Assembly (NCBI RefSeq): GCF_015351235.1
Contig: NZ_JADKSJ010000001.1
Location: 914,289 to 978,288, forward strand
Source: Plantibacter sp. VKM Ac-2880
GTDB taxonomy: Bacteria > Actinomycetota > Actinomycetes > Actinomycetales > Microbacteriaceae
Length of the DNA: 64,000 nucleotides
Direction of reading: 5' to 3'
Both the position numbers and the translations under genes were made by a program. The first letter of the stretch is position 1, and every line of letters begins with the position of its first letter. This document shows, one piece after another, positions 31,935-40,021 of this stretch. The notes under the pieces are model-generated. The model saw nothing but the letters and a program-made list of their open reading frames with translations. It was not told the DNA's origin and ran no database searches.

Positions 31935-33325
31935 GCGCCGTCATCGACACGGCCCCGCCGCGGACACCCGTCCCCGCCGGGTCGGGTCGGAGCCCCGTCC
32001 TCCGCCTCACCTGGATGCTCGCCCGGCCGGGAGCCCAGAGCCCCGCGACGATCGTCCTCCCGGCGGTCGCGTTCGCGGTCACCACGGCCCTCGTGCTCAC
32101 CGTGCTCGGCGGCGCGATGATGTTCTGGCGGTGGACCGGCGAGACGGCACTGCTCTACCAGGTGCTCAGCGTGCTGGCCCTGGCGCTGCTGCTCGTCCCG
32201 CTCGGCTCCCTCGGTGGAGCGGCCGCGCGCTTGTCCGCGCGCCGTCGCGACGACCGACTCGCCACCCTCCGGCTGCTCGGCGCGACGCCCGGCACCGTCT
32301 CCGCGATGACCGTGCTCGAATCGGCGGCGGTGGCGCTGCTCGGCTCCTTCGCCGGCATCGTGCTGTACCTCGGCATGCTGCCCCTCGTCGGCCTCATCCC
32401 CTTCGGCGGTTCGCCGATCGGCATCGAGGGTGTCTGGGTCGGTGTGCCGGTCGCGGCGGCCGTGGTGCTCGGCGTCACGCTCCTCGCGGCGGCCAGTGCG
32501 GCCATCGGTCTGCGCGCCGTGAACGTGAGCCCGCTCGGGGTCCGCACGAAGCAGCAGGCGCCGACGGTGCACTGGGTGCGCGTCGTCATCGGTGCCGCCG
32601 TGGTCCTCGTCGCCTACGCCATGCTGTCCGTCGTGACCGGGCTGCAGGAGGTCGCCGCCATCGTCGCCGTCCTGGGCGTGGGCTTCGGCGCCGGCGTCGG
32701 TGTGCTCGGGTTGATCGGCCCGTGGGTCGTCGGGATGATCGGGCGGGGGTCGGCGAAGCGCGCCTCGTCCCCGGAGCGGCTGCTCGCCGCCCGGAGCATC
32801 CTCGAGTCGCCGAAGGCCGCCTGGCGGCAGGTCAGCGGCGTGGCGATGACGAGCTTCGTCGCCGTCGTCGCCGGCACGGGCGTCGCCCTCATGGACGCCG
32901 CCGGAGGCGCCGAGCTCGACCGGGAGAGCGCCATCCTCATCGACGACATCCGCACCGGCGTCATCATCACGCTCGTCGCGTCGTTCCTCATGGTCGCCTG
33001 CTCCGTCGGGGTGAACCAGGCCTCCGCGGTGCTCGACCGACGAGACCTGTACGTGAGCCTCGACCGCCTCGGAGTGCCCCGGCAGGTCATGGAGCGGGCT
33101 CGGACCCGCGCCGTCATGCTGCCGCTGCGGGTCGTCGCCCTCGGCTCGGCCGGACTCGGCGTCCTCCTCGTCCTCCCGATGGCGGGCATCAGCATCATCC
33201 TCGCCCCACTGTCGGTCCTCGTGATCGTCGGGTGTTTCGTCGGCGGCATCGGCCTCGTCTGGGCGGCGCTCCACGCCACCCGACCGGTCGTCACCCGGGT
33301 GCTCGGCGCGCCGGAACGCGTCTGA
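31931..33325 (+). CDS. FtsX-like ABC exporter permease
   Basis: A 464-residue membrane protein with two FtsX-type halves and about ten helices. Typical FtsX core segments are ARRRDDRLATLRLLGATPGTVSAMTVLESAAVALLG in the first half and DLYVSLDRLGVPRQVMERARTRAVMLPLRVVALGSAG in the second. It is shorter than BceB-type permeases and lacks their 200-residue extracellular domain. It starts at 31931, overlapping the ATPase stop, so the pair is a two-gene exporter. Cargo unknown; related pairs handle antimicrobial peptides or lipoproteins. A bidirectional terminator follows. Confidence 0.86.
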   Translation: MSAVIDTAPPRTPVPAGSGRSPVLRLTWMLARPGAQSPATIVLPAVAFAVTTALVLTVLGGAMMFWRWTGETALLYQVLSVLALALLLVPLGSLGGAAARLSARRRDDRLATLRLLGATPGTVSAMTVLESAAVALLGSFAGIVLYLGMLPLVGLIPFGGSPIGIEGVWVGVPVAAAVVLGVTLLAAASAAIGLRAVNVSPLGVRTKQQAPTVHWVRVVIGAAVVLVAYAMLSVVTGLQEVAAIVAVLGVGFGAGVGVLGLIGPWVVGMIGRGSAKRASSPERLLAARSILESPKAAWRQVSGVAMTSFVAVVAGTGVALMDAAGGAELDRESAILIDDIRTGVIITLVASFLMVACSVGVNQASAVLDRRDLYVSLDRLGVPRQVMERARTRAVMLPLRVVALGSAGLGVLLVLPMAGISIILAPLSVLVIVGCFVGGIGLVWAALHATRPVVTRVLGAPERV

Positions 33326-33346
33326 CCACACCCGGCGCTCCACGCG

Positions 33347-33400
33347 GAGAGCGCCCGTCCCGTCGGCTGGATCCCAGCATGTGACGGAACGGGCGCTCTC
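33347..33400. terminator. Bidirectional terminator between convergent operons
   Basis: GAGAGCGCCCGT (33347-33358) pairs perfectly with ACGGGCGCTCTC (33389-33400). Inside it CCGTC pairs with GACGG after one mismatch. It separates the FtsX exporter and the zinc operon. Confidence 0.8.
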
Positions 33401-33415
33401 GAACTGCGATCGGTC

Positions 33416-34663
33416 CTAGCCGGTGACGACCGCGATCTCGTTCGGGACACCGGGCAGCTCGCCCGTCGTGATGTCACCCGAGGCGAGGTCGACGGCGTGG
33501 AGCGTCTTCGTCGCCGGGTCGGTCACGTAGGCGACACCGTCGTGGACGACCAGCGCCGGGTGGGCGTCCTGCCACTCGGCCGGTGGCTCCCACGCGTCGA
33601 TGACGGCGATGGTGTCGGTGACGGCACCGGTCTGCTCGTCGAGGACGTGCAGCGATCCGTCGTTGCCGAGGACGACGACCTCGTCGTTGGGCCCACGGGC
33701 CACGTCGCGCCAGGTGTAGCCGACACCCTCCGGCAGGTCGACGATCTTCGTCGTCTTGGCGACCGTGTCGGTGAACGCGAGCTGACGGAGGTCGTAGCCC
33801 TCGGCGTCGGGGTCGCTGTTGTAGTCGCCGACCGCGATGGACGACGTCTCGCTCACGTACTGGTTGCCGGTCCGGCCGTAGGTGTCCGGAGCCTGGATCT
33901 TCGTGAAGACGCCGTCGTCGTAGACGAGGACGCCGTCGCTGCACCCGAAGACGACGGTCTCGTCCTTGACGGTGCCTTCGCCGTGGACGGAGGGGCACTG
34001 CTCGTTGCGGGCGATCTCGGTGCGCGACTCGTCGAGCACGCGGACACCGGTGCGGGCGTCCGGGGTGCCGATCGTCGACAGCAGGGTGCCGTCCTCGAGC
34101 TCGATGGCGACGCCGTGGTGCGCGGCCTCCGAGGAGACGGTCTCGGTCTCGGGCAGCTCGTCGGTGGCGTCGAGGAGGTCCGCGCTGTCGAAGATCGTCG
34201 TGTCACCGGAGCCGTCGGCGAAGAGGATGGTCTTCCCGGCGTGACGCACGACGTGGCCGGCGGTGTCGGCGGGGAACACGAGGTCCGTGAGGACCGGCTC
34301 GGCCTGCTTCGAGGTGCCGTCCTCGTCCGTCCACGTCCCGGTGTCGAGCACCTGGAAGCCCTTCGTCGTCGTGACGAGGACGTGGCGGCCGTCGCCCGCG
34401 GCGTTCACGCGGTTGAAGCCGGCGAGCGGCATGTCACCGACGACGTCGAGGGTGGCGGCGTCGACGACGAGGAGGCCACCGTCGTAGGTGAGGGCGATCC
34501 GGCTCTGCGGCCCGTCGGACGCGGAGGCGCTCGGGTCCGGCGCGGAACCGCTCGCGGTCGAGCATCCGGTGAGGAGGAGGGCCGCGGCGGTGCCGACGGC
34601 GAGGAACGGGGTCCGGCCGCGCTTCGTGCGCGAGGCCAGGGGACTGCGGTGGTGCTGCTGCAT
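33416..34663 (-). CDS. AztD-like extracellular beta-propeller lipoprotein lacking the His loop
   Basis: A 415-residue lipoprotein (lipobox LLTGC) with a seven-bladed propeller of the AztD zinc-chaperone family. Blade segments such as IALTYDGGLLVVDAATLDVVGD, VLVTTTKGFQVLDTGTWTDEDG and RGPNDEVVVLGNDGSLHVLDEQTGAV align with the paralogue at 35628-36953. That paralogue has a His-rich loop after DTGVW (DHEDHQHYYR); here the matching place reads TDEDGTSKQAEPV, without histidine. It may bind zinc differently or have another role. ATG at 34663 is preceded by GAAGGA; an ATG at 34696 overlapping the aztC stop (ATGA) is the alternative. It is the last gene of the azt operon. Confidence 0.82.
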   Translation of the reverse strand: MQQHHRSPLASRTKRGRTPFLAVGTAAALLLTGCSTASGSAPDPSASASDGPQSRIALTYDGGLLVVDAATLDVVGDMPLAGFNRVNAAGDGRHVLVTTTKGFQVLDTGTWTDEDGTSKQAEPVLTDLVFPADTAGHVVRHAGKTILFADGSGDTTIFDSADLLDATDELPETETVSSEAAHHGVAIELEDGTLLSTIGTPDARTGVRVLDESRTEIARNEQCPSVHGEGTVKDETVVFGCSDGVLVYDDGVFTKIQAPDTYGRTGNQYVSETSSIAVGDYNSDPDAEGYDLRQLAFTDTVAKTTKIVDLPEGVGYTWRDVARGPNDEVVVLGNDGSLHVLDEQTGAVTDTIAVIDAWEPPAEWQDAHPALVVHDGVAYVTDPATKTLHAVDLASGDITTGELPGVPNEIAVVTG

Positions 34664-34692
34664 GGTTTCCTTCTGGGTTCGTGGACGCCCGC

Positions 34693-35625
34693 TCATGGCG
34701 AGAGTCCGGTGGCGATGCGCTCGGTGTTGGCAAGCATCATGGTGAGGTAGGTGGGTGCTTCGCCGGATCCGGCGGTCAACGACTCGGTGAAGAGCGGGAC
34801 CACGGCGACGTAGACGTCCGCCTCGTCGGCGAGCACCTGGACGAGCCGGTCGGGTTGCGAGGAGTCCGCGAAGATCGTGTGGACGCCGGCGTCCTCGATC
34901 GCGGTGGACAGCTCGTCGAGGTCGGAGGCACTCGGCGCCGCGAGCGTCGTCCCGCTCGGGATGACGGCTCCGATGACCGCGAAGTCATAGCGCGCGGCCA
35001 GGTAGCCGAACACGTGGTGGTTGGTGACGAGCTTCCGCTGCTCGACCGGGATGGCGGCGAAGGCCTCGGCCATCTCCGCGTCGAGTGCCTCGAGCTCCGC
35101 GGTGTACCGCTCGGCGTTCGACCGCACCTCGGCGGCGTCGACACCCGGCACCTCGTCGATCACGGCCTCGGTGACCCCTCCGACGACCGCGACCATCTGC
35201 ACCGGGTCGGTCCAGAAGTGCGGGTCCGCCGCGCCGGACGCCGTCTCGAGGACGTCGACGAGCGACCCCGCCTCGACGAGCGGCACGCCCTCCTCGGCCG
35301 CGGTCTCGAGGTGCTGGGCGAGTCCCTCCTCGAGCCCCAGCCCGTTCGAGACGATCAGTTGCGCACCGGTGATCCGAGCCGCATCCCTCGCCGAGATCTC
35401 GAAGGAGTGCGGATCGGCGTCCGGCGGCATGAGGGTCATGACCTCGGCCTGGTCGCCGAGGAGTTCGCCGACGACGTCACCGAGGATGTTGGTCGTCGCC
35501 ACCACCAGCGGGCGCTCGCCGGCGCTCGCCGCACAGCTCGTGAGGCCCGCGCCGAGCACGAGGGCCGACGCGAGCACGGCTGCGGTGCGGAGGAGCGCGG
35601 TCGGTCGGGGGATGGTCGCACGCAT
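34693..35625 (-). CDS. aztC: Zinc-binding ABC transporter lipoprotein AztC
   Basis: A 310-residue cluster A-I (ZnuA/AztC) metal-binding protein, lipidated at LTSC. Candidate zinc ligands are the histidines in DADPHSFE, AADPHFWTDP and TNHHVFGYLA and the aspartate in FADSSQP, which match the His3Asp site of AztC. The His-rich loop typical of ZnuA is absent, as in AztC, whose loading relies on the AztD chaperone. The start lies 2 bp after the stop of the upstream AztD-like gene. It delivers zinc to the AztB permease. Confidence 0.9.
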   Translation of the reverse strand: MRATIPRPTALLRTAAVLASALVLGAGLTSCAASAGERPLVVATTNILGDVVGELLGDQAEVMTLMPPDADPHSFEISARDAARITGAQLIVSNGLGLEEGLAQHLETAAEEGVPLVEAGSLVDVLETASGAADPHFWTDPVQMVAVVGGVTEAVIDEVPGVDAAEVRSNAERYTAELEALDAEMAEAFAAIPVEQRKLVTNHHVFGYLAARYDFAVIGAVIPSGTTLAAPSASDLDELSTAIEDAGVHTIFADSSQPDRLVQVLADEADVYVAVVPLFTESLTAGSGEAPTYLTMMLANTERIATGLSP

Positions 35626-35627
35626 GG

Positions 35628-36953
35628 TCAGCGTCCCGTCTCGGCGAAGAACGCCGGTGCCGTGTCGAAGGTGAAGGTCCGGGCGATCCGCGCGGCGTCG
35701 CCGTAGTCGATCTCGACCACGGTGCGGGTGCTCGGGAGGTTGAGGTAGGCGCGGTTCTGGTCGACCTCCAGCTGGACACCGGCGGCGAGGTCGGCGGCAC
35801 CGACGAGCGCGGTCGCGGACCCGGTCACGGCACCGGTGGCACCGTCGAGGACGAGGAGGTCGCCGGTCGTCGTCAGGCCGACGACGTGCTGGTCGCGGTC
35901 GTCCACGGCGGTGACCAGCTGCAGGGGTGTGGGCGTCGGCAGCAGGGTCCAACGGCGTTCGCGGGTGTCGAGGAGCCAGACACCGGACGTACCGGCGACG
36001 GCGGCGACGGTCGGACGACCGGGACGCGCATGGAAGGACGTCGCGCGCCCGTCGGCGGAGACGGCCTGCGGATACGGGATCGCCTCGAACGCGGGGACCG
36101 GGTCGGGGTCGCTCGAGCTGCGGTCGACGACGGCGAGGAGCGCGCCCTCGGCGCAACCGATGACGACGCCGACGTTCGTCGCGATGGTGCCTGCCGGTTC
36201 GGTGCAACCGGCGAGGAGGACGTCGGCCGCGGTCACGGACGCGGACGAGGGGTCGAGGAGTTCACCGTCGGCGCCGTGGACGCGCAGCCTGCCGCTGCCG
36301 TCGGTGGCGACGACGGTCTCGCCGATCGGGACGGCCAAGCCGGGGGCGCCGGGGGAGGTCTCGATCCGTCCGGACTCGGCGAGGTCGCCCGTGCCGAGCG
36401 CGGCGGTGTCGAGGAGGACGGTCTCGCCCGAGCCCGCGAACCGGACGGTGGTGGTCGTCGAGCCGGCGATGACATCCGCTGGTCCGTCACCCTCGACCTC
36501 ACCGACCACACGCGGCTCGGCCCGGTAGTAGTGCTGGTGGTCCTCGTGGTCGACCGTCCAGACGCCGGTGTCGATGATCGTGACGGTGCCGGCGGGCTCG
36601 GAATGTGCGGCGACGAACCGTCCGTCGCCCGTGAGCGCTGAGAGCGGGCCGAGCTCGGCGATCGTCGCACGCTCCTCGCTGAGGAGATCGGTCAGTTCGA
36701 CGGTGCCGGCCTGGTCGGCCGTCGCGAGGTGCAGTTGCGGCTCGGCGAGTTCGCTCGCCCCCTCGACGTAGCCGTGGCCGCGCGCCTCACCGGTGTCGGT
36801 CGGGGTCGGCGATGCCGCGCCGGGCGACGCGCAGGCGGTGAGGGTCAGCGCGAGCGCGGCGAGAGCGAGTGCGGTCCGCGTGGTGCGGGGGCCGCGATGG
36901 TCGGTGCCGGCAGTGGGGCCGGTTCGGATGATCGGTCGGGGGAGTCGGTGCAC
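35628..36953 (-). CDS. aztD: Zinc metallochaperone AztD (with His loop)
   Basis: A 441-residue lipoprotein (lipobox LTAC) and beta-propeller. The conserved metal loop is VWTVDHEDHQHYYRAEP (His3 within a DHEDHQH stretch) and the segment ATNVGVVIGCAEGALLAV is also typical. AztD-type proteins carry zinc to AztC outside the membrane. The only usable start before the lipoprotein signal is a GTG at 36953 with GGAAAG upstream. This makes the gene overlap the 3' end of aztB by 109 bp. It lies directly before aztC, unlike the usual aztABCD order. Confidence 0.85.
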   Translation of the reverse strand: MHRLPRPIIRTGPTAGTDHRGPRTTRTALALAALALTLTACASPGAASPTPTDTGEARGHGYVEGASELAEPQLHLATADQAGTVELTDLLSEERATIAELGPLSALTGDGRFVAAHSEPAGTVTIIDTGVWTVDHEDHQHYYRAEPRVVGEVEGDGPADVIAGSTTTTVRFAGSGETVLLDTAALGTGDLAESGRIETSPGAPGLAVPIGETVVATDGSGRLRVHGADGELLDPSSASVTAADVLLAGCTEPAGTIATNVGVVIGCAEGALLAVVDRSSSDPDPVPAFEAIPYPQAVSADGRATSFHARPGRPTVAAVAGTSGVWLLDTRERRWTLLPTPTPLQLVTAVDDRDQHVVGLTTTGDLLVLDGATGAVTGSATALVGAADLAAGVQLEVDQNRAYLNLPSTRTVVEIDYGDAARIARTFTFDTAPAFFAETGR

Positions 36954-37831
36954 GGTGCGCTTTCCAGGTGGGTCGGATCGGTCGAGGGTTCGAGGTGGGG
37001 GCTGCCCGGCCGCCGGATGCGCGCGACGAGCGACCGCACGGCCCACGACGCGGCTGCGAGCAGGATCGAGCAGGCGGCGATCGAGGCCCCGGCGGCGGTG
37101 TCGCCGTACCAGGAGACGAGCAGGCCGAGGAGGACGGCGAGCGCGCCGAAGCCGGTCGCGAGCAGCATGATCAGCGGGATGGATCGGGCCCAGTGGGCGG
37201 CGGCGACCGCCGGGCCGAGGAGGAGCGCCACGACGAGGAGCGTGCCGACGGCGCTGTACGAGGCGACGACGGCGAGGGTCACGAGGCCGACGAGCGCCGC
37301 GTGGGCGAGGCGTGGGCGCAGGCCCATCGTCGCGGCGACCCGACGGTCGAAGGCGAGCGCGACGAACGGGCGGTGGAACGCGATCGCGACGAGCACCGTG
37401 ACGATGAGGGCGACGGCGAGGCCGAGCAGGTCGGCGTTCCGGATCGCGAGGATGTCGCCGAAGAGGATCGCCGTGAGGTCCGTCGCGAACGATCTGCTCG
37501 ACGAGACGATGATGACCCCGAGCGCCAGCATGCCCACGAAGAGCAGGCCGATGGAGGTGTCGTGGGAGAGCCGGCCGCGTCGGGAGACGAGGCTGATGCC
37601 GGCGCTCATGACCACGGCGCTGACGGCTGCGCCGGCGACCGGCGGGAGCCCGAGCAGCGCCGCGGTGGCGACGCCGGGGAGCATCCCGTGGGCCATCGCC
37701 TCACCCAGGAAGGCGAGTCCGCGGAGCACGACCCAGGTGCCGACGACACCACAGATCCCCGCCACCAGCACGCCGCCGACCAGGGCGCGCAGCAGGAAGG
37801 CCGCGGTGAACGGCTCGGTGATCCAGGTCAT
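36845..37831 (-). CDS. aztB: Zinc ABC transporter permease AztB
   Basis: A 328-residue ABC-3 family permease with about nine helices. Conserved segments are VLRGLAFLGEAMAHGMLPGVA (helix 2 region) and the coupling region RRVAATMGLRPRLAHAALVGLVTLAVVASYSAVGTLLVVALLLGPA. The last 55 residues (after WAVRSLVARIRRPG) are a Ser/Pro-rich tail encoded in the region shared with aztD. First gene of the minus-strand azt operon. A TAGAGT box 8 bases upstream and a Zur box at 37848-37862 indicate zinc-repressed, leaderless expression. Confidence 0.92.
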   Translation of the reverse strand: MTWITEPFTAAFLLRALVGGVLVAGICGVVGTWVVLRGLAFLGEAMAHGMLPGVATAALLGLPPVAGAAVSAVVMSAGISLVSRRGRLSHDTSIGLLFVGMLALGVIIVSSSRSFATDLTAILFGDILAIRNADLLGLAVALIVTVLVAIAFHRPFVALAFDRRVAATMGLRPRLAHAALVGLVTLAVVASYSAVGTLLVVALLLGPAVAAAHWARSIPLIMLLATGFGALAVLLGLLVSWYGDTAAGASIAACSILLAAASWAVRSLVARIRRPGSPHLEPSTDPTHLESAPCTDSPDRSSEPAPLPAPTIAAPAPRGPHSLSPRSR

Positions 37832-37839
37832 GGTCGAGC

Positions 37840-37845
37840 ACTCTA
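37840..37845 (-). promoter_or_regulatory. -10 box of aztB promoter
   Basis: Minus-strand TAGAGT, 8 bases before the ATG at 37831, next to the Zur box. Confidence 0.55.
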
Positions 37846-37847
37846 CA

Positions 37848-37862
37848 TGAAAATGATTCTCA
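37848..37862. promoter_or_regulatory. Zur box between divergent aztB and aztA
   Basis: TGAAAATGATTCTCA is an almost perfect palindrome and matches actinobacterial Zur operators (TGAAAATGATTTTCA type). It lies between the two TAGAGT -10 boxes, overlapping both -35 regions, so one repressor can close both promoters when zinc is plentiful. Confidence 0.85.
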
Positions 37863-37869
37863 GTATTGA

Positions 37870-37875
37870 TAGAGT
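37870..37875 (+). promoter_or_regulatory. -10 box of leaderless aztA promoter
   Basis: TAGAGT, then GGCGCC, then the ATG at 37882. Confidence 0.65.
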
Positions 37876-37881
37876 GGCGCC

Positions 37882-38574
37882 ATGCGAACCACGCCGAACC
37901 GTCCTGCCCAGGCGGGGCCCGACCGTCCGGCGCCCGTCGTCGTCCGACTGCGCCAGGTGTCGGCCGAATACGACGGTGAGCGTGTGCTGCACGGGATCTC
38001 CGCCGAGGTCCGGTCGGGCGCGATCACGGCCGTCACCGGCGCGAACGGAGCCGGGAAGTCGACACTGCTCGCAGTGCTCGCCGGGATCCACCGCCCGATC
38101 GCCGGCGAGGTCGACGGGCTGGCAGGGCGTCCTGTCGCCTACGTCCCGCAACGGAGCGCCGTGCCCGAGCACTTCCCGGTGACGGCACGCGACGTCGCGT
38201 CGATGGGGCGGTGGCCGACGCTCCGCCATCGCTGGGCCCGGCTCGACGCCCGCGATCGCCGCATCGTGGACGCGAGTCTCGATCGCCTCGACGTCCTCCC
38301 CCTCGCGCCGCGATCCTTCGGGGAGCTCTCGGGCGGCCAGCGTCAACGGGTCCTCATCGCGCAGGCGCTCGCGCGCGAAGCCGAGCTCCTCCTGCTCGAC
38401 GAACCGACCGTCGGCCTCGACCTGGCCGCAGGGCGGGCGATCCGAGCGGTCCTGCGTGCGGAGGCGGATCGGGGCGCGACGGTCGTCGAGGTGACGCATG
38501 ACCCGCTCGCGGTCACGGAGGCCGACGCGCGCTTGCACCTCGAGTCCGGCCACCTCGTCCCGGCGTTGCGGTGA
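37882..38574 (+). CDS. aztA: Zinc ABC transporter ATPase AztA
   Basis: A 230-residue ATPase: Walker A GANGAGKST, Q-loop VPQRS, signature LSGGQRQR, Walker B LLLLDEP, H-loop VTHDP. The sequence VPEHFPVTARDVASMGRWPTLRHRW is typical of zinc/manganese importers. It is divergent from aztB with the shared Zur box in the 50-bp gap. It powers the AztB permease, with AztC and AztD outside. Confidence 0.93.
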   Translation: MRTTPNRPAQAGPDRPAPVVVRLRQVSAEYDGERVLHGISAEVRSGAITAVTGANGAGKSTLLAVLAGIHRPIAGEVDGLAGRPVAYVPQRSAVPEHFPVTARDVASMGRWPTLRHRWARLDARDRRIVDASLDRLDVLPLAPRSFGELSGGQRQRVLIAQALAREAELLLLDEPTVGLDLAAGRAIRAVLRAEADRGATVVEVTHDPLAVTEADARLHLESGHLVPALR

Positions 38575-38623
38575 ACCGGCTGCGTATCGCCTGGTCGCCT
38601 GCTGCGCGGGCTCGGCGCGTTGC

Positions 38624-38629
38624 TAGAGT
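38624..38629 (+). promoter_or_regulatory. -10 box of leaderless chorismate mutase promoter
   Basis: TAGAGT, 6 bases, ATG at 38636. Confidence 0.6.
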
Positions 38630-38635
38630 TTCGGC

Positions 38636-38977
38636 ATGAGCCAGGCCGACCAGCACCCCGAACCCACCGCCGGCGCAGCTGCGACGGATCCAGCGGCCAC
38701 CGAACGTCTCGGCCGGCTCCGGAGCAGCATCGACAACATCGACGCCGCCCTCGTCCACCTCCTCGCCGAGCGCTTCAAGTGCACGCAGGAGGTCGGCCGA
38801 CTGAAGGCCGAACACGACATGCCCGCGAGCGACCCGGCGCGCGAGCAACGCCAGATCACGCGGCTGCGGGCGCTCGCCGAGGAGTCCCACCTCGATCCGG
38901 CCTTCGCCGAGAAGTGGTTCAACTTCGTCGTCGCCGAGGTCATCCACCACCACGAGCGCCTCGCCAACCAGCACTGA
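38636..38977 (+). CDS. Chorismate mutase (AroQ fold)
   Basis: A 113-residue all-helical chorismate mutase converting chorismate to prephenate for Phe/Tyr synthesis. Helix 1 carries RLRSSIDNIDAALVHLLAERFKCTQEVGRLKAEHDMPASDPAREQRQ, with the active-site Arg, Lys and Glu/Asp pattern. Helix 3 ends FNFVVAEVIHHHERL. The first 22 residues are unstructured. Short actinobacterial enzymes of this kind can depend on complex formation with DAHP synthase, which is not encoded in the window. Monocistronic by context. Confidence 0.9.
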   Translation: MSQADQHPEPTAGAAATDPAATERLGRLRSSIDNIDAALVHLLAERFKCTQEVGRLKAEHDMPASDPAREQRQITRLRALAEESHLDPAFAEKWFNFVVAEVIHHHERLANQH

Positions 38978-38984
38978 TCCGAGA

Positions 38985-39014
38985 CACCCCTCGAATTCCG
39001 CCGCGCAAGGGGTG
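38985..39014 (+). terminator. Weak terminator after chorismate mutase
   Basis: CACCCCT (38985-38991) pairs with AGGGGTG (39008-39014), loop 16 bases. Confidence 0.35.
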
Positions 39015-39058
39015 ACCCACTTCGGGCGGCGCCCAGCGTCCTGCGCCAGGATGGGTCC

Positions 39059-40000
39059 ATGACCTGGAACGCCGACTCCCTGCCCGATCAGACCGGACGC
39101 GTCGTCCTCGTCACCGGGGCGAACGCCGGCCTCGGCTTCTGGACGAGCCTCGGGCTCGCTCGGGCGGGCGCGGAGGTGATCCTCGCGTCGCGGAGTGCGT
39201 CGAAGACCGAAGCGGCCATGCGCGCCATCCGGGTGAAGGTGCCTGGCGCCCGGCTCAGCCACCTCCCGTTCGACACCTCCTCGCTCGACTCCGTGCGCGC
39301 GACGGCCGGACGGCTGTCGGAGCTCGACCGGCTCGACGCCCTCGTCGCCAACGCCGGCATGGTGCACATGCCGAAGGAACGGCAGGAGACCGCCGACGGC
39401 ATCGAGTTGGTCTTCGCGACGAACGTCGTCGGGCACGCCGCCCTGCTCGCCGAAGCGCTCCCCGTGTTGCAGCGCACGGCGGACGAGCACGACACCGCAC
39501 CCCGCGTCGTGCTCCTCGGAAGCCTCTCCACCCTGCTCGTCCGATTCCACGGCGACGACCTCCAGCTCCGTGAGGGGTACAGCGGCTGGCAGGCCTACGC
39601 GCAGTCGAAGATCGCCCTGTCGTCGCTCGGCTTCGAGCTCGACCGCCGGCTCGCCGCGTCGCACAGCACCGTCCGGGCGCTCGTCGCGCACCCCGGCTAC
39701 TCCGTCAACGGACTCGACCGTCGTGTCCCCGGCGTGAACGAGCCGACGCGCGGACGTCGCTGCTCCGACATGCTGCAGTCCGTCTACGCGCAGAGCAAGC
39801 AGCGCGGTGCTGAGCCGACGCTTCGCGCGGTCACCGACGAGTCGGCCGACGGTGGTTGGTTCTTCGGCCCCCGGTGGCTGACGAAGGGTGACGCCGTGCG
39901 CCAGACCCCTGCGGCGATCACGACCGACCGGGACGTCGCATCGGCACTGTGGACCGAGCTCGAGCGGCTGATCGGCACGCCGATCCTGCCCACTCGCTGA
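39059..40000 (+). CDS. SDR-family oxidoreductase (retinol-dehydrogenase-like)
   Basis: A 313-residue SDR with TGANAGLG cofactor loop, VANAG motif, catalytic Ser in LGSLST and YAQSK catalytic pair. An ASRS motif after beta-2 (EVILASRS) suggests NADP(H). The long C-terminal part (from PGYSVNGLDRRVPG to the end, about 90 residues) matches the RDH/WWOX-like subgroup rather than short biosynthetic SDRs. The start at 39059 is preceded by CAGGATGGGTCC, similar in spacing to the leaderless starts nearby. Substrate unknown. Confidence 0.85.
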   Translation: MTWNADSLPDQTGRVVLVTGANAGLGFWTSLGLARAGAEVILASRSASKTEAAMRAIRVKVPGARLSHLPFDTSSLDSVRATAGRLSELDRLDALVANAGMVHMPKERQETADGIELVFATNVVGHAALLAEALPVLQRTADEHDTAPRVVLLGSLSTLLVRFHGDDLQLREGYSGWQAYAQSKIALSSLGFELDRRLAASHSTVRALVAHPGYSVNGLDRRVPGVNEPTRGRRCSDMLQSVYAQSKQRGAEPTLRAVTDESADGGWFFGPRWLTKGDAVRQTPAAITTDRDVASALWTELERLIGTPILPTR

Positions 40001-40021
40001 CCATCGCCCGATCCGCGCCGC

